Positions 1-9,101 of a DNA stretch of 64,000 bases are shown here, one piece after another. The position numbers and the translations under genes are program-made. Under the pieces are notes generated by a model that saw nothing but the letters and a program-made list of their open reading frames with translations, made no database searches and was not told the DNA's origin. Within the stretch, counting starts at the first letter, position 1. Each line of letters begins with the position of its first letter. The stretch lies in contig NZ_CP064689.1 of NCBI RefSeq assembly GCF_023100945.1, positions 5,748,001 to 5,812,000 of the forward strand, given 5' to 3'. This DNA comes from Bradyrhizobium sp. 200 (lineage in GTDB: Bacteria > Pseudomonadota > Alphaproteobacteria > Rhizobiales > Xanthobacteraceae).

Positions 1-109
1 GGCCCGGCGTATCATTCCAACCACGATCGATCTCCCACGCGACGAAGGGTGTCGTCCGCCCCAATGCGCGGAATCGTATATGTCGGAAGCTTTTCTCCCG
101 TTAATTTCT

Positions 110-129
110 ACTCAGTAGATATACTGAGT
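110..129. promoter_or_regulatory. Perfect 8-bp inverted repeat in AT-rich DNA
   Basis: The sequence ACTCAGTAGATATACTGAGT has arms ACTCAGTA and TACTGAGT around a 4-nt spacer, in DNA clearly richer in A+T than its surroundings. This is the shape of a dimeric-repressor operator. It could also be a hairpin, since TTTT follows on the plus strand. No gene can be called between the window edge and position 232, so the controlled gene, if any, lies to the left of the window. Confidence 0.4.
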
Positions 130-176
130 TTTCCGTTAATCAGGTCTGCGCGGGCGGCGCCAGGCTCCAAAACGGC

Positions 177-206
177 AAAAAGCCCGCCCCTTGTTCAGGA
201 GCGGGC
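177..206 (-). terminator. Intrinsic terminator of the first chemoreceptor gene
   Basis: Read on the minus strand, GCCCGCTCC and GGGGCGGGC form a 9-bp stem (one G-T pair) with a 7-nt loop, followed by TTTTT. It begins about 26 nt past the stop codon of the chemoreceptor at 233, the usual place for a Rho-independent terminator. Confidence 0.8.
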
Positions 207-232
207 GATCTGGCTGACGGTCTGTCGGTTGC

Positions 233-2263
233 TTATGCCGCGCGCACCGAATTCAGGAACTTGCCGACCTCGAGCTTGAGGCGGCTTGAATCCGACGACA
301 GCGACTGGGCCGAGGAGAGCACCTGCGAAGAGGCCGAGCCGGTCTCGCCGGCGCCGCGCTGCACGTCGGTGATGTTGGCGGAAACCTGCTGGGTGCCCCG
401 GGCCGCCTGCTGCACGTTGCGGGAGATTTCCTGGGTTGCGGCACCCTGCTCTTCCACGGCGGATGCAATGGTCGAGGAGATCTCCGACAGCTTCTCGATG
501 GTGGTGCTGATCGCCTGGATCGCACCGACCGATTCCTCGGTTGCGGCCTGGATGCCGGTGATCTGCTGGCCGATCTCGCCGGTCGCCTTCGACGTCTGTT
601 CCGCCAGCGCCTTCACTTCGGAAGCCACGACGGCGAAACCGCGGCCGGCATCGCCGGCGCGGGCCGCCTCGATGGTGGCGTTGAGCGCCAGCAGATTGGT
701 CTGTTCGGCGATGGTGTTGATGAGTTCGACCACCGCGCCGATGCGGGCGGCTGCCTTCGCCAATTCGCCGACCCGGCCATTGGTGGTGCGGGCCTGATCG
801 ACGGCCTCATTGGCCATCCGCGCCGATTCCTGGACCTGACGACCGATTTCGGTGATGGACGAGGCCATCTCCTCGGTAGAGGAGGCAACGGACTGCACAT
901 TGGTGGAAGCTTCCTCGGAAGCCGCGGCCACCATCGTGGTCAACTCCTGGGCGCGTTCGGCGGTCGCCGTCAGCGTGCCGGCGGCGGCTTCGAGTTCGGT
1001 CGAAGCCGACGATACGGTCTCCACGATCTCGCCGACCGCACCTTCGAAATCGTCGGCGAGCTTGATCATTTCTCGCTTCCGCCGCTGCGCTGCGACCTGG
1101 TCCTGCTGGACCTTGGCCTCGGCTTCCTCGCGTGCCTTGTGCTCGGCGTTCTCGCGAATGACGGTCACCGTCTTGGCGAGGTCGCCGATTTCGTCGCCGC
1201 GGGAAGCGCCGGGAATCTCGACATCGAGATTGCCGCCGGCCATCTCGCCCAGCGCGCCGTTCAGGCGCGTCATCGGACGAGCGACCCCGAGGAAGGAGAA
1301 CACCACCGAGGCAATCAGCGACGCAACGACGACGATCGCCATGATCAGGTTGATCTGGTTGGCGCGCTCGGTATCGGCCATCACCGCGTCCTTGGAAATC
1401 TTCGCATCCTTCTGCGCACCCTCGACCGTCTCCTCCATCAGGTGAGCGACGTCAGCGGCGGCCTTGACGGTGCGGGTGGCGATGATTTCGCTCTTCGACT
1501 GCTCGGTCCTGACGGCCTCCTCATTGGCGGCCAGGAAGCGCTTCACGATCGAGGAAAGATTGCTGACCACGACCAGCAAATCCCGGTCATCGGCTTCGCC
1601 ACGCAGCTTGTTGAAGACATCCTTGAGCGAGGCCTCGGTCTTGGCCATCTCCGTGACCAGGTTGGCATCGCCGGTAGCGCCGAGCTTCCAGGCATTCGCC
1701 CGCAGAGCGTTCACCTTGCCGTCGGCTTGAAACAGCAAACGCTCGATCTCCAGGCGGTTGTCCAGCTTTTGCATGGCCGGCAACTTCATCTGAGTATCGA
1801 TCGACTTGTTCCATTCTTCGGAAATGACCGAGCGCTTCTCGATCTGAGCCAGCAGCGTCGTCTGCGCCTTCGCAAGATCTTCCACCGCCGCGGCAAAGCC
1901 TTCCATCAAAGCCTTGGTCTTCTGGAGCTGTTCCTTGGCTTCCGGCCGCTGAGCTATTCCCAGCGCCGCCTCCAGCTCCTTTGCCGCGCTCGCCTTGTGG
2001 CGCTGCAAATCGGCAAGGGCCTTTTCGACTTCAGCGCGAGTTCTCGCCAGGCGGACGTCATCGGCGGCAAGCTGAATCTTGCGCAGGTCGATATGCGCGG
2101 CGAGCGCATTGTTCGCCACCTGCTGCGATCGCGCCGCGCGATCGCTGGATTCCTCGATCTTCGATTCCGTGACCATCTGGTTGGTCACCATGCCGATCGC
2201 CAGCAAGACGCCGACCGCCCCGGCCAAGCCCAGTTTGTTTCCGATACGGTTGAGCTTGATCAT
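233..2263 (-). CDS. Methyl-accepting chemotaxis protein (676 aa)
   Basis: Transmembrane chemoreceptor that would signal to the CheA/CheW array. A membrane segment lies near residues 10-30 and a second near 305-327, bracketing a long, mostly helical periplasmic sensor. A HAMP region ([20 protein letters not shown]) follows, then an MCP signalling domain with the hairpin tip [20 protein letters not shown] and [19 protein letters not shown]. The reading frame is open 62 codons further upstream, but that stretch is not membrane-like. The ATG encoding [10 protein letters not shown], directly before the first membrane helix, is the better start. The signalling half is nearly the same as that of the next gene while the sensor halves differ, so the pair looks like a duplication. 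The ligand cannot be read from sequence. Confidence 0.93.
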   Translation of the reverse strand: MIKLNRIGNKLGLAGAVGVLLAIGMVTNQMVTESKIEESSDRAARSQQVANNALAAHIDLRKIQLAADDVRLARTRAEVEKALADLQRHKASAAKELEAALGIAQRPEAKEQLQKTKALMEGFAAAVEDLAKAQTTLLAQIEKRSVISEEWNKSIDTQMKLPAMQKLDNRLEIERLLFQADGKVNALRANAWKLGATGDANLVTEMAKTEASLKDVFNKLRGEADDRDLLVVVSNLSSIVKRFLAANEEAVRTEQSKSEIIATRTVKAAADVAHLMEETVEGAQKDAKISKDAVMADTERANQINLIMAIVVVASLIASVVFSFLGVARPMTRLNGALGEMAGGNLDVEIPGASRGDEIGDLAKTVTVIRENAEHKAREEAEAKVQQDQVAAQRRKREMIKLADDFEGAVGEIVETVSSASTELEAAAGTLTATAERAQELTTMVAAASEEASTNVQSVASSTEEMASSITEIGRQVQESARMANEAVDQARTTNGRVGELAKAAARIGAVVELINTIAEQTNLLALNATIEAARAGDAGRGFAVVASEVKALAEQTSKATGEIGQQITGIQAATEESVGAIQAISTTIEKLSEISSTIASAVEEQGAATQEISRNVQQAARGTQQVSANITDVQRGAGETGSASSQVLSSAQSLSSDSSRLKLEVGKFLNSVRAA

Positions 2264-2454
2264 GTCGACGACCCCAAATTCTTCTGAAGCAGTTTTTCCG
2301 GAGGCGGAATTTGCGGCGCAAAAGAACCGGCAACCTTCGCGCGCGAATCCCGGAGATGCGGGCACAGCGTAGCGGGGACCGGTTAATTTCCGCTTGCGTG
2401 AAACTACGGAAAATTCAACCGGGTTGTAGCGCCATCGACTTCGCGTCACGCGCG

Positions 2455-2489
2455 AAAAGGCCCGGCCTCCCTTGCCGGGAGCCGGGCCC
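2455..2489 (-). terminator. Intrinsic terminator of the second chemoreceptor gene
   Basis: On the minus strand GGCCCGGC-TCCC pairs with GGGA-GGCCGGGCC, followed by TTTT. It starts about 22 nt after the stop of the chemoreceptor at 2512 and separates the two receptor genes transcriptionally. Confidence 0.75.
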
Positions 2490-2511
2490 TTCGTCTGTCG
2501 CCGGCCGGGTG

Positions 2512-4203
2512 TCAGGCTGCCCGGACCGACTCCAGAAACTTGCCGACTTCGAGCCTGAGGCGCTGGCTGTCGCCCGACAGCGACTGCGCCGCCGAGAGCA
2601 CCTGCGAGGAGGCCGCGCCGGTCTCGCTGGCGCCGCGCTGCACGTCGGTGATGTTGGTAGAGACCTGCTGGGTGCCCCGGGCCGCCTGCTGCACGTTGCG
2701 GGAGATTTCCTGCGTTGCCGCGCCCTGCTCTTCCACGGCAGCCGCGATCGCCGAGGAGATTTCCGCCAGCCTTTCGATGGTGCCGCTGATTTCCTTGATC
2801 GCGCCCACGGACTCCTGGGTCGCACCCTGGATGCCGGTAATCTGCTGGCTGATTTCGCCGGTGGCCTTTGCCGTCTGTTCGGCGAGCGCCTTGACTTCCG
2901 ACGCCACGACCGCAAAGCCGCGACCGGCCTCGCCGGCGCGCGCCGCCTCGATGGTGGCGTTGAGCGCCAGCAAATTGGTCTGGCCGGCGATGGTGTTGAT
3001 GAGTTCGACGACGTCGCCGATCCGGCTCGCCGCCTTGGACAATTCGCTGACCCGGTCGTTGGTGATGCGGGCCTGACCGACTGCGTCGGTCGCCATTCGC
3101 GCCGATTCCTGCACCTGACGGCCGATCTCGGTGACCGAGGAAGAAAGCTCTTCGGTCGCCGACGCCACCGACTGCACGTTGGCGGATGCTTCCCCGGAAG
3201 CCGAGGCCACGGTGGTTGTGAGCGTCTGCGAGCGTTCGGCAGTCGCCGACAGCGTGCCGGCGGAGGCTTCGAGCTGGGTCGAGGCCGACGACACCGTCTG
3301 CACGATCTCGCCGATGACATTCTCGAAATTGCGGGTGATGCCGTCGACCCGCCGGCCACGCTCGATCTTGGCTTCGGCGTCGGCGGCTGCGGCCGCGTCG
3401 GCGGCCTTCTTGGCGATCAGCGCCTGCTTGAACACCTGCAAAGTATCCGCCATCGCGCCGATTTCGGTCTTCTCGCCCTGATGCGGCACATCCGCGCTCA
3501 AATCGCCCTGGCCCAGCGCCTGCATCGGCGTAACGATCGAGGCGATACCGCTCGATACATCGCGGACCAGATAGTAGCTGACGGCGATGCCGATGATGAT
3601 GGCCGCCCCCAGGATCGTAGCAAGCATGATGAGAGCGTCGGTGTAGTTGTCCGCTGCGGCATTGGCCGCCTTGTCGGCGCCGGCATTGTTGAGGTCGACG
3701 TCCTTCTTCAGGACGGCATCGGCCTCGAGCCCGATCTTGTTGACCGTCTTGGCGTTCAGTTCATGGGCCTCACGGGGAAACTGGCCGGCCGCCTTGCGGG
3801 ACAGCGCCATTACCTCCTCGGTGCCCTTCTTGTAGCTTTCCCATAGCTTGACCCACTCGTTGTAAAGCGCCCGCTCTTCCGGCGAGGTGATCATCCGCTC
3901 GTAGGCGGCGCGGATCTTGGTGTTGCTCTCGACGACCGTGGCGAGCGTCTTCTCCATCGCGAGCTTTTGTTCCAGCGCCTCGGACAGCATGTGCTCGCGG
4001 ATCACGTTGCGGTAGGTAATGACGCCGGCGCGCAGGTCGCCGAGCGCGCGGACGCTGGGCAGCCAGTTCGTCGAGATGTCCACCGTGTTGGCATTGATGG
4101 CCCGCATGTTCCTGACCGCGAGCAGACCCATGCCCGTCATCGCAACGAGCAGGAAGGCAACCACGGCGATGATCTTGGTGCGGATCGAATAGCGGACGAG
4201 CAT
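2512..4203 (-). CDS. Methyl-accepting chemotaxis protein with four-helix-bundle sensor (563 aa)
   Basis: Classic receptor topology: membrane helix at about residues 8-30 ([20 protein letters not shown]), a periplasmic domain of about 160 residues typical of the 4HB_MCP (TarH) class, a second helix near 190-212 ([21 protein letters not shown]), HAMP, then the MCP signalling domain ([20 protein letters not shown]). The start ATG sits just before the first membrane segment. Its signalling domain matches the neighbouring receptor over about 250 residues. The sensor class often binds small organic acids or amino acids, but the ligand here is unknown. No CheW/CheA genes are nearby. Confidence 0.94.
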   Translation of the reverse strand: MLVRYSIRTKIIAVVAFLLVAMTGMGLLAVRNMRAINANTVDISTNWLPSVRALGDLRAGVITYRNVIREHMLSEALEQKLAMEKTLATVVESNTKIRAAYERMITSPEERALYNEWVKLWESYKKGTEEVMALSRKAAGQFPREAHELNAKTVNKIGLEADAVLKKDVDLNNAGADKAANAAADNYTDALIMLATILGAAIIIGIAVSYYLVRDVSSGIASIVTPMQALGQGDLSADVPHQGEKTEIGAMADTLQVFKQALIAKKAADAAAAADAEAKIERGRRVDGITRNFENVIGEIVQTVSSASTQLEASAGTLSATAERSQTLTTTVASASGEASANVQSVASATEELSSSVTEIGRQVQESARMATDAVGQARITNDRVSELSKAASRIGDVVELINTIAGQTNLLALNATIEAARAGEAGRGFAVVASEVKALAEQTAKATGEISQQITGIQGATQESVGAIKEISGTIERLAEISSAIAAAVEEQGAATQEISRNVQQAARGTQQVSTNITDVQRGASETGAASSQVLSAAQSLSGDSQRLRLEVGKFLESVRAA

Positions 4204-4332
4204 AGCTGGAATCTCTTGATTTTGGGCGCGGAAGACGCACCGATTATGACAAGGTGGTGGGCTGGAGAATCACGAGGGATGCCTTGCAGGCATCAAACCC
4301 GGCGCTTGCTGAGGTTGTGTTAACGCGCCGTT

Positions 4333-4346
4333 CCGTAAAATTACGG
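4333..4346. promoter_or_regulatory. Inverted repeat CCGTAAAATTACGG upstream of chemoreceptor
   Basis: Arms CCGTAA and TTACGG are separated by AA, about 130 nt upstream of the chemoreceptor start at 4203 and in the gap it shares with the 3' end of otnK. The region is AT-rich for this genome and carries the receptor promoter by position. A regulator-binding role is an inference from symmetry only. Confidence 0.3.
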
Positions 4347-4386
4347 CACGTAATTTAGCTCACCAGAGAAAGAATGCGCGAAGCGA

Positions 4387-5676
4387 TCAGCGCATCAGCT
4401 TCAATGCATCGGAGAAGAACGCCGTGCCGCCGAAATTGCCCGATTTCAGGGCAAGCAACATCTCGCCCTTGTCGGCGCCGACGGCGCGCAGAACCGGCAC
4501 TCCTGCAGCGATTTCCTCACCTACGAGGAATCCGGGAATGCGCAGGCGGTCGACGACCGCGCCCGAAGTTTCACCACCCGCGACCACCAGCCGCCGCACA
4601 CCTGTGCGCACCAGGCCTTCGGCGATATCGGCCATCGCCTGCTCGATGGCATGTCCAGTTGCATCGCGGCCATGCCGAGATTGCAGAGCTGCAACCTGAT
4701 CCGGCGTCGAACTGCTGGCGATCAGGATCGGACCGTCGGTGATTCGCGCACTCGCCCAGGCCAGCGCCCGACGGGCTTCAGCGGGACCGGCAATGATTTG
4801 CTCGGGGTCGAGATGCAGCACCGCCATGGTCTCTTCGGCATTGGCGATCTGCTGGAGCGTCGCCTGCGAACAACTCCCCGCAAGGCACGCCGCCGGCCCG
4901 CCGACCGGCGCCCCGGAAGCCGCGCCCTCGGCCATCGACCTCACCTTGCCGGAGGTTACCAGCGCCCGGGCGAGACCGAGGCCGATGCCGGACGCGCCGA
5001 CGGACAGGCGATGATCCAGCGCGACGGCGCCGATGGTTTCCAGATCGCGGTCGAACACGGCGTCGATGATCGCTGCGCCAAAACCCTTTCCGGCGAGATC
5101 GGCAAGATGTCCGCGAACCGCTTCCGCGCCGCGCGAAAGCGTGGCGAGGTCCACCAGCCCGACCTTGGTCCGGCTCTGGCGCGCCAGCACCCGCATCAGA
5201 TTGGAATCGTGCATCGGGTTGAGCGGATGATCCTTCAGCGGGCTTTCGTTCAGCGGCACGGAGCCTACGAACAGATTGCCCTGGTAGACGGTGCGGCCGG
5301 TTTCCGGAAAGGCCGGCGTCACCAGCACGATCGCATCGCCGGAATCGGCGCGCAGCGCATCCATGACGGGGCCGATATTGCCGGCATCGGTGGAATCGAA
5401 GGTCGAGCAGATCTTGAACAGCACATGGCCGGCGCCACGGCCGCGCAGCCATTTCTCCGCCGCGCGCGAACGATCGACCGCAACGTCGGCCTCGATCGAG
5501 CGGCTCTTGAGCGACACCACGACCGCATCGACCTCGGGCAGCGCGAGATCGTCGGAGGGAACGCCGATGGTCTGCACCGTACGCAGGCCCTGACGGGTCA
5601 GCGTATTGGCGAGATCGGAGGCGCCGGTGTAGTCGTCGGCAATGCAGCCAAGAGACAACTTCTCGGACAATTTCAC
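4387..5676 (-). CDS. otnK: 3-oxo-tetronate kinase (DUF1537 family)
   Basis: Predicted cytosolic kinase that phosphorylates 3-oxo-tetronate (3-dehydrothreonate/erythronate) at C4 with ATP. The 429-aa length fits the family. The N-terminal sugar-binding domain starts LGCIADDYTGASDLANTL, the signature of this family, and the C-terminal nucleotide-binding half contains VVAGGETSGAVVDRL and a glycine-rich end (SGNFGG). The start is GTG, overlapping the stop of otnI by 4 nt, so the two are translationally coupled. Together with otnI, ltnD and otnC it makes a complete L-threonate/D-erythronate route to dihydroxyacetone phosphate. Assignment to this pathway is strong from context; which tetronate is used is not decided by sequence. 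Confidence 0.9.
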   Translation of the reverse strand: MKLSEKLSLGCIADDYTGASDLANTLTRQGLRTVQTIGVPSDDLALPEVDAVVVSLKSRSIEADVAVDRSRAAEKWLRGRGAGHVLFKICSTFDSTDAGNIGPVMDALRADSGDAIVLVTPAFPETGRTVYQGNLFVGSVPLNESPLKDHPLNPMHDSNLMRVLARQSRTKVGLVDLATLSRGAEAVRGHLADLAGKGFGAAIIDAVFDRDLETIGAVALDHRLSVGASGIGLGLARALVTSGKVRSMAEGAASGAPVGGPAACLAGSCSQATLQQIANAEETMAVLHLDPEQIIAGPAEARRALAWASARITDGPILIASSSTPDQVAALQSRHGRDATGHAIEQAMADIAEGLVRTGVRRLVVAGGETSGAVVDRLRIPGFLVGEEIAAGVPVLRAVGADKGEMLLALKSGNFGGTAFFSDALKLMR

Positions 5677-6455
5677 GGTTTTACTCCGGCATAGGGCTTG
5701 AACCAGCCAAGGCCGTCGGTGGTCTTAGCCCGCGGGTTATATTCGCAGCCGACGAAGCCGCCATAGCCGAGCCGGTCGAGCTCAGTGAACAGGAACGGAT
5801 AGTTCAGCTCCTCGCCGTCGGGCTCGTTGCGCGAGGGAATGCTGGCGATCTGGACATGGCCTATGATCGGCATCATCTCGCGCAGCCGCATGGTGACGTC
5901 GCCATGAATGATCTGGCAGTGATAGATGTCGAACTGCAGTTTCAGGTTCGGGATCTTCAGTTCCACGATCAGATCGCGGGCAAAGCCAAAATCGTTGAGA
6001 AAGTAGCCCGGCACGTTGCGGGCATTGATCGGCTCGATCACGACGTCGAGGCCATGAGGCGCAAAGAATTCCGCGGCCCACGTCACCGATTTGTAAAACT
6101 GCTCGACCGCCTTCGGTTCGCCGCGATCGGCGATGCCGGCCATCAGATGCAGCCGCTTGACGCCGGTCGCCTTCGCGTAAGGAAGCGCCGTCTCAAGGCT
6201 TCGCTTCAAATCGTCAAAGCGCTCCGGCAGCGCGGCAAAGCCTTTTTCGCCGGCGTCCCAATTGCCCGGCGGCAGATTGAACAGCGCCTGCGTCAGGCCG
6301 TTGCGCTTCAACCGTTCGCCGACGGTTTCTGCCGGGTGGTCGTAGGGAAACAGGAATTCGACGGATGTAAATCCCGCCTTCGCCGCCGCGTCGAAGCGGT
6401 CGAGGAACGGCACATCGGTGAACATCATGGAGAGATTGGCGGCAAAACGCGGCAT
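5673..6455 (-). CDS. otnI: 2-oxo-tetronate isomerase (hydroxypyruvate isomerase family)
   Basis: TIM-barrel isomerase of the Hyi/OtnI family, predicted to interconvert 2-oxo- and 3-oxo-tetronate. It opens MPRFAANLSMMFTDVPFLDR, typical of the family, and carries the metal-site stretches VVIEPINARNVPGYFL, QFDIYHCQI and GFVGCEYNPR. The frame is open upstream, but the ATG at 6455 is preceded by AAGGGG at good spacing, so I use it (260 aa). It lies between ltnD and otnK. The alternative name, hydroxypyruvate isomerase for glyoxylate metabolism, fits less well because otnK and otnC are adjacent. Confidence 0.88.
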   Translation of the reverse strand: MPRFAANLSMMFTDVPFLDRFDAAAKAGFTSVEFLFPYDHPAETVGERLKRNGLTQALFNLPPGNWDAGEKGFAALPERFDDLKRSLETALPYAKATGVKRLHLMAGIADRGEPKAVEQFYKSVTWAAEFFAPHGLDVVIEPINARNVPGYFLNDFGFARDLIVELKIPNLKLQFDIYHCQIIHGDVTMRLREMMPIIGHVQIASIPSRNEPDGEELNYPFLFTELDRLGYGGFVGCEYNPRAKTTDGLGWFKPYAGVKP

Positions 6456-6480
6456 CGAGCATCCCCTTCTTGATTTGCAG

Positions 6481-7395
6481 TTACTTCGGCTCACCGGGCA
6501 GATGCGTGCCGGTGACCTTGGCATACATCCGCGCCACCGAGGCGTCGTCGTCGCGGCCCATGCCGGATGCGGCCGTCATCAAGAACATCTGCAGCGCGGC
6601 AGCCGCCACCGGCACCGGGAACTTTTGCGAACGCGCCATGTCCTGGATGATGCCGAGATCTTTCACAAAGATCTCCACCGCGCTGCGCGGCGCATAATCG
6701 CCGTCGAGCACATGTGGCATGCGGTTCTCGAACATCCAGGAATTGCCGGCGGATGCGGTGATCACCTCGTAGACCTTCCGGATGTCGAGGCCCTGCTTGG
6801 CGGCAAACGCGATCGCTTCCGAGGCGGCGGCGATGTGGACGCCGGCCAGCAACTGGTTGATCATCTTGAACGCGGCGCCCTGGCCGGCGTCATCCCCGAG
6901 CTCGTAAAGTTTTGCGGCCATCGCATCGAGCGCCGGGCGTGCTCTGGCAAAGGCGGCCGGACTGCCGGATGCGAGGATCGTGAGTTCGCCCTGCGCCGCG
7001 CGCTGCGCGCCACCGGAAATAGGCGCGTCGAGGTAGTGCCGTCCGGTTACCTCCAACTGTTTGGCGAGCCGGCGCGCGACGTCGGGGTCCATGGTGGCGG
7101 AGGAGATGAACACGGCGCCCTTCCCGAGCGTTTCGGCGACACCATTGGGACCGAACAGGATGGCCTCGGTCTGGGCGGCGTTGACGACCACGCTGACGAC
7201 GATGTCGGCCGATTTTGCGGCCTCAGCCGGTGTTCCAGCGCCCTTGCCGCCATCGGCCACGAACCGCTTCACGGAATCCGCCGAGACGTCGCAGCCGGTA
7301 ACCTCGAGGCCGGCGCGGCGCAGCGAGGTCGCCATGCCATAGCCCATCGAGCCGAGCCCGATGACGGCGACACGCGGTTTGGCGGATTCTGGCAT
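6481..7395 (-). CDS. ltnD: L-threonate/D-erythronate-type 2-hydroxyacid dehydrogenase
   Basis: Member of the beta-hydroxyacid dehydrogenase family, predicted to oxidise L-threonate at C2 with NAD. The N terminus has the dinucleotide fold VAVIGLGSMGYGMA. The substrate motif DAPISGGAQRAAQGELTI is near residue 120 and the catalytic lysine region GQGAAFKMINQLL near 170. The chosen ATG has GAGGGA upstream; an in-frame TTG 15 nt earlier is possible. It is the first gene of the minus-strand ltnD-otnI-otnK operon and is divergent from otnC across about 117 bp. 2-Hydroxy-3-oxopropionate reductase is the main alternative, made less likely by the otn neighbours. Confidence 0.87.
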   Translation of the reverse strand: MPESAKPRVAVIGLGSMGYGMATSLRRAGLEVTGCDVSADSVKRFVADGGKGAGTPAEAAKSADIVVSVVVNAAQTEAILFGPNGVAETLGKGAVFISSATMDPDVARRLAKQLEVTGRHYLDAPISGGAQRAAQGELTILASGSPAAFARARPALDAMAAKLYELGDDAGQGAAFKMINQLLAGVHIAAASEAIAFAAKQGLDIRKVYEVITASAGNSWMFENRMPHVLDGDYAPRSAVEIFVKDLGIIQDMARSQKFPVPVAAAALQMFLMTAASGMGRDDDASVARMYAKVTGTHLPGEPK

Positions 7396-7512
7396 GCGGC
7401 GATCCCTCAATGTTCATTTTGGCCGCCATCCGGCCGGCGGCTTTGCCTCTGGGTATCACGGCTTGGCCGCGCTGCCAAAGCGTGGGAAAAGGCATCAAAA
7501 CGGGGCCGGTTC
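7396..7512. promoter_or_regulatory. Divergent promoter region between ltnD and otnC
   Basis: This 117-bp gap separates the divergent halves of the tetronate pathway and must hold both promoters. It contains GC-rich partial dyads (for example CCGGCCGG near 7431) but no clear -35/-10 pair or operator that I can defend. No DeoR-, GntR- or LacI-type regulator gene is adjacent, so the controlling protein is unknown. Confidence 0.35.
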
Positions 7513-8169
7513 ATGAGCGAAACAAAAATCCGGGAGGAAATCTGCCGCCTCGGCCGCTCGCTGTTCGAGCGCGGGCTGACGCCGGGCTCCTCGGGGAACA
7601 TCAGCGTGAAACTCGACGACGGCGGCTGGCTGGTGACGCCGACCAATGCCTCGCTCGGCTTCCTCGATCCGGCGCGGATGTCGCGGCTTAGCGCCGATGG
7701 AAAGCTGGTTTCCGGCGACGCCCCGACCAAGGAAGTGCCGCTGCACACCGCGCTCTACCAGACCCGCGGCGCGGCGCGCGCGGTCGTTCATTTGCATTCG
7801 ACCCATTCGGTGGCACTGTCGATGCTGCCGGAGATCGATCCCCGCGCCGCGCTGCCGCCGATGACGCCCTACTACCTGATGAAATGCGGCCAGACCGCGC
7901 TCTTGCCCTATTACCGCCCCGGCGATCCGGCGGTCGCGGACGCCATCAAGGGGTTGGCCGGGAAATACTCCTCCGTGCTGCTCGCCAATCACGGGCCGGT
8001 GGTATCTGGGGATACGCTGGAAGCCGCGGTCTATGCGATCGAGGAACTGGAAGAGACGGCGAAGCTCTATCTGCTGCTGCGCGGGCTGAACCCGCGGTAT
8101 CTAACGCCGGAGCAGGTGGAGGATTTGACGAAAGTGTTTGGGTTGACGTTGCCGGAGCATAGGCACTGA
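7513..8169 (+). CDS. otnC: 3-oxo-tetronate 4-phosphate decarboxylase (class II aldolase)
   Basis: Class II aldolase/adducin fold enzyme of 218 aa, predicted to decarboxylate 3-oxo-tetronate 4-phosphate to dihydroxyacetone phosphate and CO2. Visible are GLTPGSSGNISVKL for phosphate binding, the zinc histidine cluster VVHLHSTHSVALS, and a further metal-site histidine in LLANHGPVV. The open frame extends far upstream, but MSETKIREEICRLG starts the conserved domain. The Shine-Dalgarno before this ATG is weak. The gene closes the otn pathway and is transcribed away from it. It is followed by a block of palindromic repeats that separates it from the convergent liv operon. Confidence 0.9.
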   Translation: MSETKIREEICRLGRSLFERGLTPGSSGNISVKLDDGGWLVTPTNASLGFLDPARMSRLSADGKLVSGDAPTKEVPLHTALYQTRGAARAVVHLHSTHSVALSMLPEIDPRAALPPMTPYYLMKCGQTALLPYYRPGDPAVADAIKGLAGKYSSVLLANHGPVVSGDTLEAAVYAIEELEETAKLYLLLRGLNPRYLTPEQVEDLTKVFGLTLPEHRH

Positions 8170-8178
8170 TCTATCCGC

Positions 8179-8265
8179 GTCATGGCCGGGCTTGTCCCGG
8201 CCATCCACGTCTTTGACGCGGCGTGGAAGCAAGACGTGGATGCCCGGGACAAGCCCGGGCATGAC
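8179..8265. repeat. Palindromic intergenic repeat (CATGGCCGGGCTTGTCCCGGCC type)
   Basis: Two facing arms built on GTCATGGCCGGGCTTGTCC and its near-complement around CCACGTCTT...AAGACGTGG give a long hairpin. The motif is of a kind I recognise as frequent between genes in Bradyrhizobium. It begins about 10 nt after the otnC stop and may act as its terminator and as a transcript end for the convergent livF. Confidence 0.75.
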
Positions 8266-8291
8266 GGAGCGAAATGGACTCAAGCCTATCC

Positions 8292-8369
8292 CGTCATTGC
8301 GAGCGAAGCGAAGCAATCCATGGCGCCGCGCGGGGATAGATGGATTGCTTCGCTTCGCTCGCAATGACG
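8292..8369. repeat. Palindromic intergenic repeat, CGTCATTGCGAGC family, copy 1
   Basis: Arms CGTCATTGCGAGCGAAGCGA and its inverse enclose GAAGCAATCCAT and a short variable centre, giving a near-perfect hairpin. Five further copies occur in this window (near 11713, 31073, 32490, 38510 and 46652). This copy ends 27 nt before the end of livF. Confidence 0.85.
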
Positions 8370-8396
8370 TGGAGAGAGTTCGCCTTCCCTGGTGCG

Positions 8397-9101
8397 TCAC
8401 AATCCGAGATACGCCTTCCTGACGTCCGGATTGACCCGGATCTCCGCCGCGCTGCCCTGCATCAATACACGCCCGGTTTGCAGGATGTAGGCGCGGTCGG
8501 CGATTTCGAGGCATTCGGACATGCGCTGCTCGACGATGAGTACCGTCATGCCGGCATCGCGGATGCGCTTCACCGCCTGGAAGATCTCATCGACCAGTTT
8601 TGGCATGATGCCCTGCGACGGCTCGTCCAGCATCAACAGCCGCGGCCGCGTCATCAGCGCACGGCCGATTGCGAGCATCTGCTGCTCGCCGCCGCTCAGC
8701 GTTTCGGCGCGCTGCTCCAGCCGCTCCTGCAGGCGCGGAAACAGTTTGAACACGAGATCGAGCGGTGCCTCGCGGTTCGCTTCGCCGCGATAGAGGTAGC
8801 TGCCGAGCCTGAGATTGTCGCGTACCGACAGGCGCGGAAACAGCCGGCGGTTTTCCGGCACATAGGCGATGCCGCGCGAGGTGATGATGTGCTGCGCCAT
8901 GCCGTCGATCCTATTGCCGTCGAACGACACGGTGCCGGAGCGCGGGCGTTCCGCGCCGGCGATGGATTTCAACAGCGTCGACTTGCCGGCCCCGTTGGCG
9001 CCGGCGACGCAGACGATCTCGCCTTTCGCCACTTCGATCGAGACCGCCGAGATCGCGACCAGGCCCTGATAGGCGGTGGTGACTTCATGCACCGACAGCA
9101 T
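8397..9101 (-). CDS. livF: Branched-chain-amino-acid-type ABC transporter ATPase
   Basis: Cytoplasmic ATPase of 234 aa. Walker A is GANGAGKST at about residues 33-41, the signature LSGGEQQML, and Walker B RLLMLDEPSQGI. The length and the motif MPKLVDEIFQAVKRI place it in the LivF/TM0139 subfamily. It overlaps the upstream livG by 17 nt and is the last gene of the binding protein-livHMGF operon. The Liv family imports branched-chain amino acids but is widely recruited for amides, urea and aromatic acids, so the substrate is open. The neighbours suggest a nitrogen-containing acid. Confidence 0.92.
   Translation of the reverse strand: MLSVHEVTTAYQGLVAISAVSIEVAKGEIVCVAGANGAGKSTLLKSIAGAERPRSGTVSFDGNRIDGMAQHIITSRGIAYVPENRRLFPRLSVRDNLRLGSYLYRGEANREAPLDLVFKLFPRLQERLEQRAETLSGGEQQMLAIGRALMTRPRLLMLDEPSQGIMPKLVDEIFQAVKRIRDAGMTVLIVEQRMSECLEIADRAYILQTGRVLMQGSAAEIRVNPDVRKAYLGL

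Noticed and set aside
2311..3846. A 511-codon plus-strand frame opposite the second chemoreceptor
   Set aside because: It is the antisense image of the conserved signalling domain, and a similar frame occurs opposite the first receptor for the same reason.
6418..7512. N-terminal extension of the otnC frame by 365 codons
   Set aside because: The stretch is the antisense of ltnD and otnI and has no domain; the aldolase fold starts at MSETKIREE.
8179..8369. CRISPR-like array from repeated motifs
   Set aside because: The units are inverted palindromes of two unrelated families, not regularly spaced direct repeats, and no cas gene is present.
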